A DNA stretch of 64,000 nucleotides, from NCBI GenBank assembly GCA_019637395.1, contig JAHBVR010000020.1, positions 62,001-126,000 of the forward strand, written 5' to 3'. This DNA is from Vulcanimicrobiota bacterium. GTDB taxonomy: Bacteria; Vulcanimicrobiota; Xenobia; Xenobiales; JADMJV01. The position numbers and the translations under genes are program-made. Below the pieces are notes generated by a model. The model did no database searches. It was given only the letters and a program-made list of their open reading frames with translations, and was not told the DNA's origin. Positions 8,398 to 15,519 of the stretch are shown in pieces. The stretch's first letter is position 1. Each line of letters opens with the position of its first letter.

Positions 8398-8784
8398 TCA
8401 GCGCGCCTTCCTGGCTGCCGCGTCGGTTTCTTGGCCGAGTTGAGCGGCCGTCATACTACCAAGCCTGGTGTGCACCACTTTGCCCTTGGAATCCACCCAC
8501 AGGGTAGCGGGAAGCGATTGATCCTTGCCGCGTAGCGGGGTGTACTTCTTGAACTCCGGGGTCTGGTCCTCATCCACGTTGATCATGACGAGATTCACTT
8601 TATTTTTATAAGCAGACTCAAACTGAGTCCAGGCGGGCTCCATCGCCACGCACGAGCCTCACCAAGGAGCTCCGAAGTGCACTACGCTGAGCCGGGCCTT
8701 GGGAGTCGAAGAGCTGTGCGTCTTCATCTCCGGCCTGGCCCAGGCGAAGCTGCTTACCAGCAGCATCAATAGAAGGGTCCGCAT
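8398..8784 (-). CDS. Thioredoxin-like selenoprotein (in-frame UGA, WUGSC)
   Basis: Reading minus from ATG at 8784 gives a signal peptide (MRTLLLMLLVSSFAWA) and then SVVHFGAPW, an in-frame UGA at 8659-8661 (codon 42), GSC, and an open frame to 8398, 128 residues in all. Thioredoxin-fold proteins have W-C-x-x-C here, so the UGA replaces exactly the first redox cysteine and is best read as selenocysteine. The rest keeps thioredoxin traits: VNLVMINVDEDQTPEFKKY, the cis-Pro strand SLPATLWVDSKGKVV and GSMTAAQL. A conventional call would keep only the 83 residues after the UGA, starting at 8649. A hairpin 35 nt past the UGA fits a bacterial SECIS. A pseudogene is possible but less likely given the second case next door. 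Confidence 0.85.
8614..8630 (-). promoter_or_regulatory. Candidate bacterial SECIS hairpin for the WUGSC gene
   Basis: On the minus strand GACTCA and TGAGTC form a perfect 6-bp stem, extendable by one G-U pair, around the loop GTT. There are 35 bases between the UGA and the loop, and the loop starts with G. Both fit the published bacterial SECIS rules (short apical loop with an early G, 16-37 nt from the UGA). Confidence 0.65.
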
Positions 8785-8938
8785 AACCGCTATTTCCTTT
8801 CCGGTCCCGCTTGCGAAGACCAGGCAAGTCTTTCCCCAGCTGAACCAGGGGCGAACCCTGGAAGGACAGCCAGAGCGGAAAGCGCACCTCTCGGTGAGGG
8901 CTCCTGCCCTCTATTTCTTATCAAGGAGAACCACAGCC

Positions 8939-9475
8939 GTGCGTAACCTACGCGTGTTACTGGCCCTGGCGCTGGTTTCCGTGGCGACCTGGGCGGTGCC
9001 TCAATCAGGCCCGGCCATCGGCGACCACCTGCCGGCCCACCATCCCCAGCACATTACCGGCCCCGATGCGGGCACCGATACCTGCCCCGTTTGAAAGTAC
9101 GGTACCAGACCTGCGTGCCAGGTCTTCGTTAACGGACAAGACGACGCCAACACCAGGCCGCTGCTCAGCCTGCTGAGCAAAGCCTCCAAAAGCAACGAGA
9201 AAGCCGAGTTCAAGAGCTTCATTCTATTTGTGCAGGACGACGCGCAACATCTCAAGCAATTGAACGCCGCCGAGAAGGCCGACAACGTCGGACTGGCTCT
9301 GCTCAAAGGTAAAAGCGACGAAGCCATACAGGGCTATAAGATCAACACCGACCCCGGTGTAAAAAACACCGTGATCGTCTATAGCAAACGCAAAGCCACC
9401 GCGGTCTTTGTGAATTGGACACCGAAAGAGACGAATCAGTTGAACGCCGCCATAACGGCCGCAGTCAACAACTAA
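8939..9475 (+). CDS. Exported CPV-U redox selenoprotein (in-frame UGA)
   Basis: A GTG start at 8939, about ten bases after AAGGAG, gives a signal peptide (MRNLRVLLALALVSVATWA). Then follow IGDHLPAHHPQHITGPDAG, TDTCPV, an in-frame UGA at 9092-9094 (codon 52) and KYGTRPACQVFVNG, with the frame open to TAA at 9473-9475, 178 residues. The frame is CxxU, and thioredoxin-like relatives would be expected to carry CPVCKYG here, so the UGA sits on the second redox cysteine. After the UGA, FKSFILFVQDD and KNTVIVYSKRKATAVFVNW look like thioredoxin-fold strands. The gene is divergent from the other UGA gene. A hairpin 18 nt past the UGA fits a SECIS. The exact redox partner is unknown. Confidence 0.85.
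9107..9125 (+). promoter_or_regulatory. Candidate bacterial SECIS hairpin for the CPVU gene
   Basis: AGACCT (9107-9112) and AGGTCT (9120-9125) form a perfect 6-bp stem around the 7-base loop GCGTGCC. Eighteen bases separate the UGA from the loop, and the loop begins with G, both within the bacterial SECIS rules. Confidence 0.7.
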
Positions 9476-9480
9476 CCGGC

Positions 9481-9508
9481 GGGCCGGCCCGCTGGAGCGG
9501 GTCGGCCC
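9481..9508. terminator. Strong hairpin between convergent genes
   Basis: GGGCCGGCCCGC pairs over 12 positions (one G-U) with GCGGGTCGGCCC around the loop TGGA. It starts 5 bp after the stop of the CPVU gene and faces the convergent gene ending at 9541. No T-run follows on the plus strand, so it may act as a 3'-end stabiliser rather than an intrinsic terminator. Confidence 0.5.
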
Positions 9509-9540
9509 CCCGAGGTGCGGTCACTCGGCCTACAATTTGC

Positions 9541-10161
9541 TTATCTCTCGGGCAGATCCGCAATCCACCGGACCGGCGGAAAGCTAAAGCCCGAGGTGAT
9601 TTCCGGGGTCTCGCCCTGCTTGGAAAAGACCAGGGCGGAGCTGGGTGAACCGGCGCTGAGAAAGTAAAATCCCAGGCATTTTCCGCTTCGGTCAAATCCG
9701 AGCATCTCCACGGTTGCCTGTCTGACTTTAACTCTTTTCGCCTGACCTTTTATCTCGTATTTCTGCTCGACAACCTTTTCCCCATCGCGAACATAAAAAA
9801 TCGTATCGGCTTCGGCAAAGCTCTGGGCCTGGATTTCCCTCGGCAAGGCGGTGTGGTCGTGGTAAACCTCGGTCTTCCCTCCGTTCCAGCGAGCCGGAAC
9901 CAACAAGAGAACGTGGCGGCCCCGGCTTTTAGGGAGGGAATATCGCTTATAATTCTTGGCCACCACCGGCTCGAAATAACGCTGTTCAAAGCGGCTCAAT
10001 TCCTTGCGCGGATAATGCTTTTCGCGGTCTCGTTCCACGAAATAACCCAGGATCAGAAATAGCAGCACGATGATGCCCAGGTTACGGGCCAGTTTCAAAT
10101 AGGGCCCGACCTGTTCTTTCCAGCCCGGTTCGAAAGCATGGGGATCGTATGGCTGGTCCAT
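9541..10161 (-). CDS. Single-pass membrane protein, unknown
   Basis: 206 residues starting at ATG 10161. One membrane segment (LARNLGIIVLLFLILGYFVE) lies near residues 23-42, followed by a basic juxtamembrane stretch and an extracytoplasmic domain with RYFEPVVAKNYKRYSLPKSRG, VLLLVPARWNGGKT and LPREIQAQSFAEADTIFYVRDG. No family is recognised. It is convergent with the CPVU selenoprotein and divergent from the acyl-CoA operon. Confidence 0.7.
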   Translation of the reverse strand: MDQPYDPHAFEPGWKEQVGPYLKLARNLGIIVLLFLILGYFVERDREKHYPRKELSRFEQRYFEPVVAKNYKRYSLPKSRGRHVLLLVPARWNGGKTEVYHDHTALPREIQAQSFAEADTIFYVRDGEKVVEQKYEIKGQAKRVKVRQATVEMLGFDRSGKCLGFYFLSAGSPSSALVFSKQGETPEITSGFSFPPVRWIADLPER

Positions 10162-10248
10162 CCGTTGCACTTTTTCAGAATTCCAGCTTGACCTGGCAGG
10201 ACCTGTCAGCGGGAGGAGCGGTTTCCCGGGGGGGTCGAAGGGGCCCGC

Positions 10249-11097
10249 ATGAAATGTGTGGTGTTTGGCGCGGGCACGATGGGGTGCGGCATTGCTGAGG
10301 TGTTGCTGCGCTCGGGAGCGCACGTGCAACTGATCGATCGGTCGTCTGAGCTGGTCGAGGCCGGAGTGGGGCGCTTGCGGGCCTCGTTGCACCGGGGGGT
10401 GAGCAAGGGCAAGTTGACGGCGGAGGAGGCGGCCGCCTGCCTGAGCCGGGTCAAAAGCGATTCGCTGGAAGTTTCCGAGGCGGAGCTGGTGATCGAGGCG
10501 GTGGTCGAGGACCTGGCCGTCAAGAAAGAGCTGCTGGCGCCGCTGTCGGTGCGCTTCCCGGCAGCGCTGCTGGCCAGCAATACCTCCTCCCTTTCCTTGA
10601 CCGAGATAGCGGCGGCCTGCGCGCGCCCGGAGCGCGTCATCGGGCTGCACTTCTTCAACCCACCTCCGATCATGGAACTCCTGGAGGTGGTGACGGCCGA
10701 GCAGACCGGACCGGCCACCCTGGAACGGGCCCTGGAGCTGGCGCGCAGTTGGGGCAAGACGCCCATTGTCGTGAAAGATACGCCGGGATTCGCCAGTTCG
10801 CGTCTGGGCATCATCCTGGGAATGGAAGCCATTCGCATGCTGGAGAGCGGCGTGGCCGGCGCCCGCGATATCGACCGGGCCATGGAGTTGGGCTATCGCC
10901 ATCCCATGGGGCCTTTGAAGTTGACCGATCTGGTGGGATTGGACGTGCGCCTGGCCATCGCCGAGCACCTGACCCGTGAAATCGGTCCGCAGTTCACACC
11001 GCCTCCCCTGCTGCGCCGCCTGGTGCGGGCCGGGCGGCTGGGCAAGAAGACGGGTCAGGGATTTTATCGCTGGGAGGGTAACGATTCTTATGAGTAA
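10249..11097 (+). CDS. 3-hydroxyacyl-CoA dehydrogenase
   Basis: 282 residues, the usual length of the stand-alone enzyme (PaaH/HBD type). The N-terminal Rossmann fold starts MKCVVFGAGTMGCGIAEVL with the NAD-binding GxGxxG. ELVIEAVVEDLAVKKEL, LASNTSSLSLTEIA, RVIGLHFFNPPPIMELLEVV (catalytic His) and VVKDTPGF follow, and the C-terminal half has MELGYRHPMGPLKLTDLVGLDV and GRLGKKTGQGFYRW. It oxidises 3-hydroxyacyl-CoA to 3-oxoacyl-CoA with NAD in beta-oxidation-like pathways. It is first of three overlapping genes with a short-chain dehydrogenase and an acyl-CoA ligase. Confidence 0.93.
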   Translation: MKCVVFGAGTMGCGIAEVLLRSGAHVQLIDRSSELVEAGVGRLRASLHRGVSKGKLTAEEAAACLSRVKSDSLEVSEAELVIEAVVEDLAVKKELLAPLSVRFPAALLASNTSSLSLTEIAAACARPERVIGLHFFNPPPIMELLEVVTAEQTGPATLERALELARSWGKTPIVVKDTPGFASSRLGIILGMEAIRMLESGVAGARDIDRAMELGYRHPMGPLKLTDLVGLDVRLAIAEHLTREIGPQFTPPPLLRRLVRAGRLGKKTGQGFYRWEGNDSYE

Positions 11098-11833
11098 ACG
11101 GCGGGCCCTGGTGACGGGAGCCGGGCGGGGAATCGGGGCGGAAATCGCCCGCGAGCTGGCCCGGGCCGGCTTTTACGTGATCGTGTCGGCGCGCACCGCG
11201 GCCGAAATCGAACCGCTGGCGGCCGAGATTGGCGGCCAGGCCATCGTGGCGGACATGGCCTCGCCGGCCGACATCGAACGGCTGGCCGCCACGGCGGGAG
11301 CGGTGGACGTGCTGGTCAACAACGCCGGCACAGCCATTTCGGCGCCGCTGCACAAGCTCACGATGGAGGATTGGAACGGGCTGATTCAGCTCAATCTGAC
11401 CGGCGTCATGCTGTGCACCCAGGCTTTTCTGCCCCCGATGCTGGAGCAGGGTTGGGGGCGGGTGATCAATGTTTCCTCCGTGGCCGGCCTGTCGGCTCAG
11501 AAATATCTGACCGCCTATGCGGCCACCAAGCACGCCGTGATCGGGATGACGCGGGCGCTGGCCGACGAAGTGGCTGCCAAAGGAGTGACCGTCAATGCGG
11601 TCTGTCCCGGCTTTGTGGACACTCCCATGGTGCAGAAGTCGGTGGAGAAGATCATGGCCGCCACCGGCCGCAGCCGCGAGAGCGCCCTGGAGGCGATGAC
11701 CGTGACCAATCCACAGGGGCGGCTGATCGAATCGGAGGAAGTCGCCTTCGCGGTGGCTTTCCTGGCCCATGAGCGGGCCCGGGGGATCAATGGCACCTGC
11801 CTGGTGATCGACGGTGGCGGTCTGCGCCGGTGA
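11090..11833 (+). CDS. Short-chain dehydrogenase/reductase, 3-oxoacyl/3-hydroxybutyrate type
   Basis: 247 residues from ATG 11090, preceded by GGGAGGG, overlapping the upstream gene by 8 bp. Classical SDR motifs are present: ALVTGAGRGIGAEIA, VDVLVNNAGTA, VINVSSVAGLSA, the catalytic YAATKHAV, VNAVCPGFVDTPM and a C-terminal GTCLVIDGGG. The closest pattern is FabG-like or D-3-hydroxybutyrate dehydrogenase-like enzymes. In this operon it likely acts on a hydroxyacyl intermediate made from the substrate activated by the downstream ligase. Confidence 0.9.
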   Translation: MSKRRALVTGAGRGIGAEIARELARAGFYVIVSARTAAEIEPLAAEIGGQAIVADMASPADIERLAATAGAVDVLVNNAGTAISAPLHKLTMEDWNGLIQLNLTGVMLCTQAFLPPMLEQGWGRVINVSSVAGLSAQKYLTAYAATKHAVIGMTRALADEVAAKGVTVNAVCPGFVDTPMVQKSVEKIMAATGRSRESALEAMTVTNPQGRLIESEEVAFAVAFLAHERARGINGTCLVIDGGGLRR

Positions 11834-13296
11834 TCGCGCCCGAGCAATTCAACCTGGCTTCGTGGTTGCTGGACGAGCGAGTGGCCGAAGGGCGCGGCCA
11901 GCGGGTGGCCCTGATTTGCGGGGAGGAAAGCTACACCTACGCCGAGGTGCAGCGGCGGGCCAATCAGGCCGCGCAGCGCTTTCTCGAAGCCGGGCTGCAG
12001 ATCGAGCAGCGCTTGTTGCTTTCGCTACCCGATGGGATCGACTACGTGGCCGCCCTTTTCGGCGCTTTCAAAGTCGGGGCGGCGGTGGTCATGGTCAATC
12101 CGGCTCTACCGGATGAGGAGATCATGGACTTGCTGGAATTCAGCCGGGCCACCGTGGCCGTGCTGGATCGCTCCAGCATCCCCTACGGTCAGTATTTAAA
12201 GGCACGTCTGGGCCCGGCGGATTTGCAGGGTGGCTCCGGTGAATTCCAAACGCGCTCCACTCATCGGGACGATATCGCCCTGTGGCTCTTTTCCGGCGGC
12301 ACCACCGGGCGCCCTAAAGCGGTCTTGCAGAGCCATCAGTCTTTTTACAACACCACCGTTCTCTATGGGCAAAATTTCCTCAAGATGAGCGAGGCTGACC
12401 GCACCCTGGCGGTGCCCAAGTTGTTCTTCGGCTACGCCACCGGTTCCAATTTATTCTTTCCTTTTTCGGTGGGCGGGACGGCCATTCTTTTTCCCGAGAA
12501 GTCGACGGCTGAAGCTCTCTTTGCGCACATCGAACGGCATCGCCCGACGATCTTGATCAATGTGCCGACCCTGGTCAACCAGATGGTCACGACCGGCGCG
12601 CAGCGGGACTTATCCTCGTTGCGCCTGGCTACTTCCGCCGGGGAAGCGCTGCCCGAAACGCTTTATAGAAAATGGAAAGAGACCTTCGGCGTGGAGCTGC
12701 TCGATGGTCTGGGCACGGCCGAGCAGTGGCATGTCTTCTTATCCAATCAGGTGGGCGAGGTGCGGCCGGGCAGCCTGGGGCGACCCGTTCCGGGTTTTGA
12801 GGTGCGCGTTTGCGATGAGGACGGGCAGGAAGTGCCTCGCGGCGAGATCGGACGGTTGTGGGCGGGGGGCGATGCCCGGGCGCTGTGCTACTGGCAACTG
12901 CCCGAGGCCTCCCAGGCGGCTTTGCGCGGGCGTTTCTTTGCCTCCAGCGACTTGATGCGCCAGGACGAAGATGGCTACTTCTATTATTGCGGCCGGGCCG
13001 ACGAGCTCTTGAAAGTCAGCGGGCGCTGGCTGGCTCCCGCCGAGGTGGAAAGTTGCCTGCTCACCCATCCGGCGGTGCGTGAATGCGCCGTGGTGGGCCA
13101 GGTGGGCAGCGACGGCTTGACCCGCCCGTATGCCTTCGTGATCGGTTCCGGAGCCAGTGAGCAGGAACTCAAGGACCACGTGCTGGCGCGTTTGGAAGCC
13201 TATAAACATCCGCGCGGGGTGACCTTTGTGGAAAGTCTGCCGCGCACTCATCTGGGCAAAGTGGATCGCACCGCCCTGCGCCGCTTACCTGTGTAA
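11830..13296 (+). CDS. Benzoate-CoA-ligase-family acyl-CoA ligase
   Basis: 488 residues starting with GTG at 11830 in a 4-bp overlap with the SDR stop. AMP-forming ligase motifs are ALWLFSGGTTGRPKAV (P-loop-like), LVNQMVTTGA, DGLGTAEQWHVFLSN, and a C-terminal YYCGRADELLKVSGRW and LPRTHLGKVDRTALRR with its catalytic Lys. The SGGTTGRPKAV and GTAEQWH forms recall the benzoate/2-aminobenzoate-CoA ligase branch. With the two dehydrogenases this suggests aerobic catabolism of an aromatic or branched acid through CoA esters. No ring oxygenase is in the window. Confidence 0.85.
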   Translation: MIAPEQFNLASWLLDERVAEGRGQRVALICGEESYTYAEVQRRANQAAQRFLEAGLQIEQRLLLSLPDGIDYVAALFGAFKVGAAVVMVNPALPDEEIMDLLEFSRATVAVLDRSSIPYGQYLKARLGPADLQGGSGEFQTRSTHRDDIALWLFSGGTTGRPKAVLQSHQSFYNTTVLYGQNFLKMSEADRTLAVPKLFFGYATGSNLFFPFSVGGTAILFPEKSTAEALFAHIERHRPTILINVPTLVNQMVTTGAQRDLSSLRLATSAGEALPETLYRKWKETFGVELLDGLGTAEQWHVFLSNQVGEVRPGSLGRPVPGFEVRVCDEDGQEVPRGEIGRLWAGGDARALCYWQLPEASQAALRGRFFASSDLMRQDEDGYFYYCGRADELLKVSGRWLAPAEVESCLLTHPAVRECAVVGQVGSDGLTRPYAFVIGSGASEQELKDHVLARLEAYKHPRGVTFVESLPRTHLGKVDRTALRRLPV

Positions 13297-13788
13297 GTCT
13301 TTGAGCTTCTTGGCCAGGTCGGGGTAGGCGCCTTCGAAGTCCTTTTGCTCCGGGGCGTTGTTTTTCCAGCTCTTGATGACGTAGGTTCCCAGATTAACGC
13401 GGGTTTTCCAGTCCACCAGGGTGACCAGTAAATAGCCGGTTCCGCCGGGGGCACCGCGATTGAGGCTGGAGCTTTGCAGCACGAATCCGACCGCGCCGAC
13501 CTCGTCGTCACTGCCGGCCTTTAAGGAGGGATCGAGGGCCTGCATGGCCGGGTGAGGGCGGGCGTGCTCCATGGGCGTGCGCGGCATGTTGACCAGCAGA
13601 AGCTTGCCGCTCCAGTGAGAGTCACGGCTGGTGTTGGCGCCGCCACCCACTTGCGGGGGATTGGGACCATTCAGACCCTGGGTGGGAGGCAGCATCAGGT
13701 CGTCGCACTTGAGCAGCAAATCCGGACTGAAAGCCGGCCCGCAACCGCATAGCAGGGCGGACAGTAAGAAAGCCAGAGTTCGTTTCAT
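13285..13788 (-). CDS. Lipoprotein, unknown
   Basis: 167 residues with a lipobox (LAFLLSALLCGCG) giving a lipid-modified Cys near residue 14. The mature part has SGKLLLVNMPRTPMEHARPHP, a GAVGFVLQSSSLNRGAPGGTGYLLVTLVDW core and a charged C-terminus. The family is not recognised. It starts 4 bp after the glycine-zipper gene and is co-transcribed with it. Its 3' end overlaps the convergent ligase by 12 bp. Confidence 0.75.
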   Translation of the reverse strand: MKRTLAFLLSALLCGCGPAFSPDLLLKCDDLMLPPTQGLNGPNPPQVGGGANTSRDSHWSGKLLLVNMPRTPMEHARPHPAMQALDPSLKAGSDDEVGAVGFVLQSSSLNRGAPGGTGYLLVTLVDWKTRVNLGTYVIKSWKNNAPEQKDFEGAYPDLAKKLKDLHR

Positions 13789-13792
13789 GGAT

Positions 13793-14515
13793 TCAGTCCT
13801 CCCTGCCAAAGAGGACGGCCAGCAGACCCACGGCCAGGCCGGCGCCGACCGTGAGCAGGCCGGCTTTGAGCGGGCCGGGACGGGAGTGGGCGATTTCCGG
13901 TTCCTGGTAGGTCCCCACCGTCTTGTGCTCCAGGACGGGCCCGAAGTGGTGATAGTAGCCTTTCAGGGAGACGTCGGTCTTTTTCTGGCCGTTCTCGTCC
14001 TGATGGCGGTGAAATTCAGGCACGGGCACGGTATATTCGTTATAGCCGTTCATGCCGGGATGGTCGATAGGGCGCTCCACCCAGCGCTCCGAGAGCTGGT
14101 CGTTTTTGGCGCTGTGGAATCCGATAGCGCCGCCGGCGGCGGCTCCCACCAGGGTGCCCAGGACGGTGCCGATGGGGCCGGCGGCCAGAGTGCCGGCCAC
14201 CGCTCCCGCGGTAGCGCCGCCCAGCAGACCGCAGCCGGCGCCGCGGCCTTTGGGTTGGTAAGTCTTGGCGCAGAGCGTTTCGGTCACGATCTCCATTTTA
14301 GGAGTGCCGTCGGCGTTATAGACGGGCACGTAGCGCTCGATTTTGCGCGGGCCGGCTTCGTTACCTGGATAATGCTTGAGCGATCCCAGCCCATGTTGGG
14401 GAATCAGATGGCGACCTTCGTAGTAATCGCCGGGCACGGAACCGAGGTGCTTTTTCTGGCGGACCGGCTTTTGATAGGTGCGGGTAAGGCTGAGCTGCTG
14501 CGATACCTTTGACAT
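13793..14515 (-). CDS. Glycine-zipper membrane-associated protein
   Basis: 240 residues. A leading segment of about 95 residues carries a YVPVYNADGTPKMEIVTETL strand-like piece. Then comes an Ala/Gly zipper (GAGCGLLGGATAGAVAGTLA, GPIGTVLGTLVGAAAGGAIG) with a GFHSAKNDQ cap, then a Tyr/His-rich region with PIDHPGMNGYNEYTVPVPEF. A final hydrophobic segment (GLLTVGAGLAVGLLAVLF) comes just before the C-terminus. The gene at 61586-62233 shares the zipper-plus-HSxxxDQ layout. It probably inserts in or associates with a membrane; the role is unknown. Confidence 0.75.
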   Translation of the reverse strand: MSKVSQQLSLTRTYQKPVRQKKHLGSVPGDYYEGRHLIPQHGLGSLKHYPGNEAGPRKIERYVPVYNADGTPKMEIVTETLCAKTYQPKGRGAGCGLLGGATAGAVAGTLAAGPIGTVLGTLVGAAAGGAIGFHSAKNDQLSERWVERPIDHPGMNGYNEYTVPVPEFHRHQDENGQKKTDVSLKGYYHHFGPVLEHKTVGTYQEPEIAHSRPGPLKAGLLTVGAGLAVGLLAVLFGRED

Positions 14516-14675
14516 ACTCCCAGCCTAAAGGTTTGGCTTGAGCCAGGTGTTAACAGACAGTAACGAATGGGCGGGCAGCAAACTGTTTACAAATCGTTTA
14601 CTGTTTCGAAATTTAATGTTTCATAAATTTTATCGTAGACATCCGGAGCCGCTTAGGATCGGTCTATCGTTACTC

Positions 14676-14681
14676 AGGAGG
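14676..14681 (+). promoter_or_regulatory. Strong ribosome binding site (AGGAGG)
   Basis: A perfect AGGAGG lies 7 bases before ATG 14689 and fixes the start of the M15-like gene. Upstream, 14580-14640 is an unusually AT-rich stretch that probably contains the promoter. Confidence 0.8.
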
Positions 14682-14688
14682 TATCCCG

Positions 14689-15480
14689 ATGTTTGCTCAG
14701 ATCACCACCGTTCAATGCCAGCAGCACATGGCCCAGCCTGGACTCGGTTTGCCCGGTTTGGGTGGCGACCTGGCCCTGAATCGGCTGGGGATGCCTTCCT
14801 CACCTTTGGCGCTGGGAAATTCGGGATTGCTCGAGCAGAGCATGCAGACGGGCCAGCTTTTGCTGCAGATGATGAGTTTGCTGTTGGGCTTGATGGCCGG
14901 TGGAGCGGGGGGCAATGCTCTGCAAGGTCTGAGCGGTGGCGGTAGTTCCGGCGGGGGTGTCGACGCAACCGGCGGCGGCGCCAGCTCTTCGAGTGGTGGT
15001 GGCGGCGGCTCGGCCTCGACGTCCACGGCGGGGGGCACGGTCGATCCCAGCACGGTCAAGGACAAGTCCAGCACCGGCGGTCTGGAACCCAATGCCAGGC
15101 GCGGCCTGGAAGAAGCTCACAAATACGGCTTGCCGTTGGTGAGCGGCAAACGCTCCGGCAACGGCAAATCCGACCACGATCACGGGGACGCCATCGACGT
15201 GGGCACGCTGCCCATCGGCGCGGCCAGTTCCAATGGCGGCACCCCGCAGATGAAAGCTTTCGCCGAGCATATGCGCCAGGAAGGCAAGGCCGGGCGCCTC
15301 AACGTGAAATACATCATTCGCGACGGCCAGATTGCTTCGTCCAAGAACAACTGGGAATGGCGCCCCTACATCTATCCGGGCAAAACCCAGGCTGAACTGG
15401 ACGCGCTCAAGCGTTCCAATCCCGGCGAATACAATCGCATTCAACATTTCGACCATGTCCACGTGAGTTTCAACGACTGA
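14689..15480 (+). CDS. M15-like zinc peptidase with Gly/Ser linker
   Basis: 263 residues. The first 70 are hydrophobic but not a standard signal peptide. Then comes a long low-complexity Gly/Ser linker (about residues 80-125) and a C-terminal enzyme domain. The motifs SDHDHGDAIDVG and HFDHVHVSFND give the H-x(6)-D and H-x-H zinc ligands seen in D-Ala-D-Ala carboxypeptidase-type M15 peptidases and related extensin-like domains. The likely role is peptidoglycan remodelling or secreted attack on cell walls. It has its own strong ribosome site. The protein joins several linker-bearing, signal-poor hydrolases in this window. Confidence 0.75.
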   Translation: MFAQITTVQCQQHMAQPGLGLPGLGGDLALNRLGMPSSPLALGNSGLLEQSMQTGQLLLQMMSLLLGLMAGGAGGNALQGLSGGGSSGGGVDATGGGASSSSGGGGGSASTSTAGGTVDPSTVKDKSSTGGLEPNARRGLEEAHKYGLPLVSGKRSGNGKSDHDHGDAIDVGTLPIGAASSNGGTPQMKAFAEHMRQEGKAGRLNVKYIIRDGQIASSKNNWEWRPYIYPGKTQAELDALKRSNPGEYNRIQHFDHVHVSFND

Positions 15481-15519
15481 TTTGGTAGGACCCGGGCCGG
15501 GCTGGGCAAAGGGATCGGG

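Noticed and set aside
8618-8887. Separate 89-codon minus-strand gene upstream of the thioredoxin-like fragment
   Set aside because: It lies in a different frame. The correct frame gives a signal peptide and joins the thioredoxin part through the UGA.
8398-9475. General reassignment of UGA to an amino acid (alternative genetic code)
   Set aside because: UGA is the terminal stop of many intact genes here, such as those ending at 11833, 15480, 29032, 30378 and 31124. The in-frame UGAs appear only at redox Cys positions.
9541-10968. 475-codon minus-strand open frame
   Set aside because: Only the part from ATG 10161 downstream is protein-like; the upstream extension is antisense to the 3-hydroxyacyl-CoA dehydrogenase.
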